This document shows, piece after piece, positions 59,885-64,000 of a stretch of DNA of 64,000 nt. Under the pieces are notes generated by a model, which was not told the origin of the DNA, did not search any database, and saw only the letters and a program-made list of their open reading frames with translations. The DNA comes from Nectonema munidae (lineage: Eukaryota; Nematomorpha; Nectonematoida; Nectonematidae): NCBI GenBank assembly GCA_030549495.1, contig JAUIRK010000945.1, forward strand, positions 827,501 through 891,500. The letters run 5' to 3'. The stretch's first letter is position 1; each line of letters begins with the position of its first letter. Position numbers and translations under genes: made by a program.

Positions 59885-60172
59885 GTTTTTTACCCTCGTT
59901 TTCTTCCTCTGAAGAATTCAAAGGTTTTTACGGTTAGGTAGTGCTCTAGCGACCCGATTCTACGTGGTTAGTAATCAAGCTATCACTAGACAATAAGTTT
60001 GTTTCCCAAATTGAGAGCGTTCGCGTTGCTATGCAGTAACAAGGGCCTGTAGGTGTTTAGTGGGATGGAAAGTCCAGTTAGACATGGACTCAGCATTCCA
60101 GGCGGGCCACGATATCCGAAAGGATGGGTGCGAACGCCACAAACAACTTAATTAATTAATTAATTAATTATT
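59885..60172 (+). repeat. Unclassified GC-richer repeat ending in a (TTAA)n tail
   Basis: About 250 bases with clearly higher GC than the flanks, containing gtgctctagcgacccgattc, ggtgtttagtgggatgg and gcgggccacgatatcc, then attaattaattaattaatta. The layout (unique body, short tandem tail) is that of a SINE or a LINE 3' end, but I do not recognise the family. Confidence 0.4.
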
Positions 60173-60319
60173 TTTTTTGGATGTTGTATCTTACTTAATA
60201 GGCCAAATCTTTATTAGAAATACTGCTTCAATTTCTGTTTCGTGTGCTGTGATTTCTGGATCTACAGTTTGTGTGTTGGATAAGAAAACTGTTGAAGAAA
60301 ATTTCCATTGAAAAAAAAA

Positions 60320-61105
60320 TTCTTCAAATAAGGTTATACTAAATCGGCCATGTTGGTTTCATTTCTGGACTCCTTTTTTAAACATTTTGGATTTGAAAAT
60401 ACCTGTAAGTATTGATCAAATTTGCGGTTTACTTCTAAAAATTGTCTCCAAAAACATTCATTCAAATTTTACAATGAAATATATGTTTTTTTACCAAATC
60501 TATCAGGCTCAATTTTTGCTTTTTGAAAATATCTTTACGTTAATAAAATATGCGTTTAAAGTTTGAAAACTGTTTTCAAATATATCTCAAATTCTATATG
60601 AAATATATATTTTTATATCAAATCAACCATGCTAGTTTTATTTATGGACTCGATTTTTGTACAATCAAATTTGCGTTTAGTTCTAAAATTTGTTTCCAAA
60701 AATTTTCATTCAAATTTATCATGAAATATATGTTTCTATAGCAAATAGATCATGATGGTTTAATTTTTGGACGCAGTTTTCGCATTTAGATGTTTTACTG
60801 CCAGTGTCAATCAAATTTGAGGTTTATGTCTGAAAACTATATTCAAAAATATTCTCTCTAATTTTACATGAAATAAATGTTTTTATACTGATTCAACCAT
60901 GATAGTTTTATATTTGAAATCATTTTTTGCATTTAGAAGTTTTAAATGTCTGAAAGTATCAATCAAATGTTCGATTTGCATCAAATGTCTACAGAAATAT
61001 TTTTGAAATTTAAATAAATTATCTGATTTTATGCCAAATGGAACATGCTGATTTCATTTTTGGACTCAGGTTTGGCATTTATGGTTTTAAAATATCTGAA
61101 AGATA
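60320..61105. repeat. Inverted, decayed copy of the 56.7-58.3 kb tandem array
   Basis: Complementary blocks such as catgttggtttcatttctgg, atcaaatttgcggtttactt and cattcaaattttacaatgaaa recur every ~150 bases. It lies about 1.7 kb beyond the end of the element at 54643-58626. It joins at about 61110 to the dispersed repeat shared with 1675-1760. Confidence 0.75.
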
Positions 61106-61411
61106 TTGATAAAGAAATCTAAGTTCTTTATATCATTAGCATATTATCCAAATATTGGTATTGATGACATTAACAGAAAAATATAATGTAAATATTTATT
61201 TATTCAAAAAATGAATAAAAGATCTTAATTTACATTTGAGGTGTATCGGATATTCGCAAAATTTTTTACATCCTTTTACCATCTTCATCCGCGGATCATT
61301 TAAGTTTCGATATCCGCAATTTTCAAACATTTTTCTATTTATCGGACTTTTTCAATTTTTACTTTATCCAACATTTTTATGATATATATATATATATGTC
61401 TTTATGATAAC

Positions 61412-63490
61412 CAGGGCAAACAAAAGTCAATAAAGTCAAAAAATCAAAAAATATTTGTTTTTGCTTAACATTGGATCTCAGTATGTTTATTAGTTTTAGC
61501 ACCTCTTTTTCTTTCTGAAAATGATTTTTATTAGGTCAATAAAGTCAAAAAAAATTTATTGTTTGGTCAAAAAAAAATTTAAAAAGTCAAAAAAAAAAGT
61601 TGATAAAGTCAAAAGTGTCATACTTTAATTTTTGAAAAAAAATCAAAATTTTGTGAACTTATTTAAAAAAAATTTGTTATGTTAAGCTTATATTTATCAA
61701 ATAAAATGTTTATTTTAAATTTTTTTTCAAGTTTTGTTTAGCACAACAAGTAAGTTACATAATAAGTATGGCCTAGTAAAATACGCATATAAATTAAAGA
61801 CTAATAACTTCCAAGTTTATCTATAAATTGAAATAAAATGTAACATAGTGATATATAAAGGATTAATATACAATACTTTATTTCATTTTTTCTGTAATTT
61901 TATTTTTGCATGGACATGCTTCAGAATCTGAACTATTTTATGCGTATTTTCTCTTGATCTTAATAAAATTATTTTATTTAAAGCTATATGCAATAAAACT
62001 TATATTTTACTTTAGATTAGACAAATAGCAACCTTTTCTATTCTAAGTATGCCTAAAATTGTAAAATCGGACGCATTGAAAATTAAAACTTTTGTTTCTA
62101 TATATTCCAATGAATTTGAAGTCTTGAACAAAAATTTATTTTGCAAATTATGCAAAGTGAATGTTAAACATGAAAAAGCGTTTTTGTAGTAAGTCACCGA
62201 GCCAGCCAAAAACATCATAACTTGTTGGTTTCAATTTCCAGCAGTCCGTCCATTAAAAATTTTACAAAACCTATACAAAACATTTTTTTTGAGAGAGATT
62301 GTTTCGTTTTAAGCAGTTAGTTTTAATAAGCAGATTAGTTTTAAATAAACTTGCTGAAGAAAAACTTAACGATTTGAAAGCACATTTGACAAACAAACCG
62401 ATTTTTATGATAATTAATTGATGAAAGCCAGGTAAGCACTCAATTTTTTGTTAATACATTAATTCGGTCAATTGATCAACCTGAAAAAGCCTTTTTGATA
62501 AACTGTGAAGCTATCGATGAAAGCTTGAATAGTAAGATATTGAAGGAAATCATTGAAAATTCTGTTTTGCTTTTGACTGATGCGACCTCATACAATATGA
62601 GCTGCGCAAATGATATGAAAAATAATTATGAGAGACTTTTTCATGTCACTTGTTTCTGTCACTTGCTACACAACTGTAGAATGAAAGTCAGGGTCTATTT
62701 TTCTGAAGTTGTCGATTTAATATCTTCAATAAAAGCTGCTACAATCAAAAATAAAAAAGGAGAAATCTTTTTAAGTCGATAGGATTTCCACTAAAAGCAA
62801 AAGAGCATCTAAAAGCAGCATCTTACTACGCAAAAAACCTGTGTCAAGTCCGAAAAATTGTTAACAATTTCAAGAGTGATGGCGGTATTCTGGTTCAAAG
62901 GGCCAAAAATAGTGCCATTAATGGGAATTTGACTAAACAGCTTTTTATAATTGAACAAAACTATTTGAAAATGGCTTATATCGTCGAGAAATCACAAACA
63001 TCGTATTTTTCAATTCAAGACGCTTACAAAATCTTACAAGTATTAAGTTTTGAACAGGACGTTTCTGGAAACAAATATTTGAAAAAAGTGATATCAAAAA
63101 TCATGCGTTTAGAAAACTGTCTTATTTCACGCAGTGAATTCTTACTCTTACACAAATGTCCATCTACAACTACTTCAGTTGAACGTTAATTTTCAATGTT
63201 AAACAAACTTTTATGTAAAGATCGAAACTTCGATCCAAAAACATCATTAAGTATATGTTGTTTTATTTCAATTCAAATGTTTGAACGTTTATTTTTCATT
63301 CTTTAGTGCTAATATATTCAGCAATTAGTATGCAATAAAAAAAATTTGTTTCTGATGATATATAAATTGGGATATTTTCCAAAAAAAATTTTAGGTAAAA
63401 AATTTCAAGTTTTTACGTTTAAAAGTCAAAATTTTAAAAGGCAAAAAGCCAAAAAATCAAAAGTGTTTAGGTCAAAAATTGTTCACCCTG
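61412..63490 (+). mobile_element. 2079-bp hAT transposon, decayed
   Basis: ATGATAAC is duplicated at 61404-61411 and 63491-63498. Ends are CAGGGCAAACAAAAGTC and, inverted, CAGGGTGAACAATTTTTGACC, followed inside by agtcaaaaa-rich subterminal repeats on both sides. The transposase remains are described separately. Confidence 0.88.
62050..63290 (+). pseudogene. hAT transposase pseudogene in the 61.4-63.5 kb element
   Basis: It starts MPKIVKSDALKIKTFVSIY with a zinc-finger half LFCKLCKVNVKHEKAF, ended by a stop. Then 62495-62782 reads LINCEAIDESLN, NSVLLLTDATSYNMSCAND and HVTCFCHLLHNCRMKV (second Asp and the Cys/His block of hAT). 62929-63189 ends TTTSVER, followed after a stop by FSMLNKLLCKDRNF, the C-terminal dimerisation block. 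It has several stops and frameshifts and a deleted middle, hence it is not functional. Confidence 0.8.
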
Positions 63491-63498
63491 ATGATAAC

Positions 63499-64000
63499 AC
63501 AAAGAAGTTTCTTTAAAAACTGATAAAAAGTAATTCTGACATCCGCTTCTGCATCCTCTATGATGCCAAATTTGATATCCACACATCCGTATCTCCAATA
63601 CATCCCTAATTTACATACATTGATAGTAATATTACCATATGTTTCTATTGAAATGTATGCTTTGAGTCTTTTCACGCTAGCTCAAACACAGCGCTAAAGG
63701 ATATCACCGTTTAGTTTCCTGTGAGCTAAAGCAAACCAATCCCCATCATTCAAATGAAATATAGACGGACTTGATAGAGTGTGAAGAGAAAGAAGAAAAC
63801 GCTAAAATCACATCCCATTAGATTAGATTCGAAGAATATCTTTGGAGCGTGTGTGTAATATGCAATAGTGATGTGGAAAAGTAAATAAACGTCATCAACA
63901 CTCTTTTCCTTTCGAAGCTTGAGCAAACTTTCTGTTGGCAAGCGAGCAGACACCCATTCCTATCCCCCCCTTTTAGATGGATAAAGCAGGCTAGAGGATA
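63499..64000. other. End of window, no gene recognised
   Basis: A short AT-rich stretch with rising GC towards the end. Nothing could be assigned. Confidence 0.4.

Overview
The window looks like AT-rich invertebrate animal nuclear DNA. It has spliceosomal introns (GT..AG), AATAAA polyadenylation signals, tRNA-derived SINEs, LINE and Penelope-like remnants, and a heavy load of hAT and piggyBac DNA transposons. An arthropod such as a copepod is plausible from the transposon mix, but nothing here fixes the species.

Four host genes can be supported. (1) On the + strand at 2039-11177 lie the last five exons of an SLC17-type (sialin/vesicular-transporter-like) MFS transporter; its N-terminal exons must lie before base 1. 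(2) On the - strand at 21201-26180 is a 1659-residue ABCC (MRP-type) ABC exporter in one uninterrupted exon. (3) On the - strand at 38184-39950 is a 588-residue SLC5-type sodium:solute symporter, also in one exon. (4) On the - strand at 49040-49900 is a single-exon YebC/TACO1-family mitochondrial translation activator. Three of the four are membrane transporters, but they sit 10-15 kb apart, with different strands and exon structure, so I see no operon-like or shared control.

The rest is a transposon graveyard in which many insertions can be read to the base from their target-site duplications (TSDs). Examples are a 5'-truncated LINE with a 14-bp TSD (12271-12901), piggyBac elements flanked by TTAA (13025-13153, 54643-58626), and hAT-type elements with 8-bp TSDs (41864-42225, 43153-45595, 46678-46881, 47696-48378, 52044-52297, 61412-63490). 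Several are nested. A 597-bp MITE splits a degenerate transposase gene of a less familiar DDE-like family (15189-17372). A 3984-bp piggyBac-type element carrying two different ~150-bp tandem arrays splits a second piggyBac gene (53208-58930). A full hAT copy lies inside a ~5.9-kb inverted-repeat structure (41083-46983).

The regions 31-37 kb, 50-53 kb and 59 kb hold no recognisable gene. I found no complete, clearly novel biological system. The best leads are the satellite-carrying piggyBac elements, the large inverted repeat with an empty-site proof of a new MITE, the CQHH/FSDQ transposase family, and the unusual intronless state of three host genes beside an intron-rich one.
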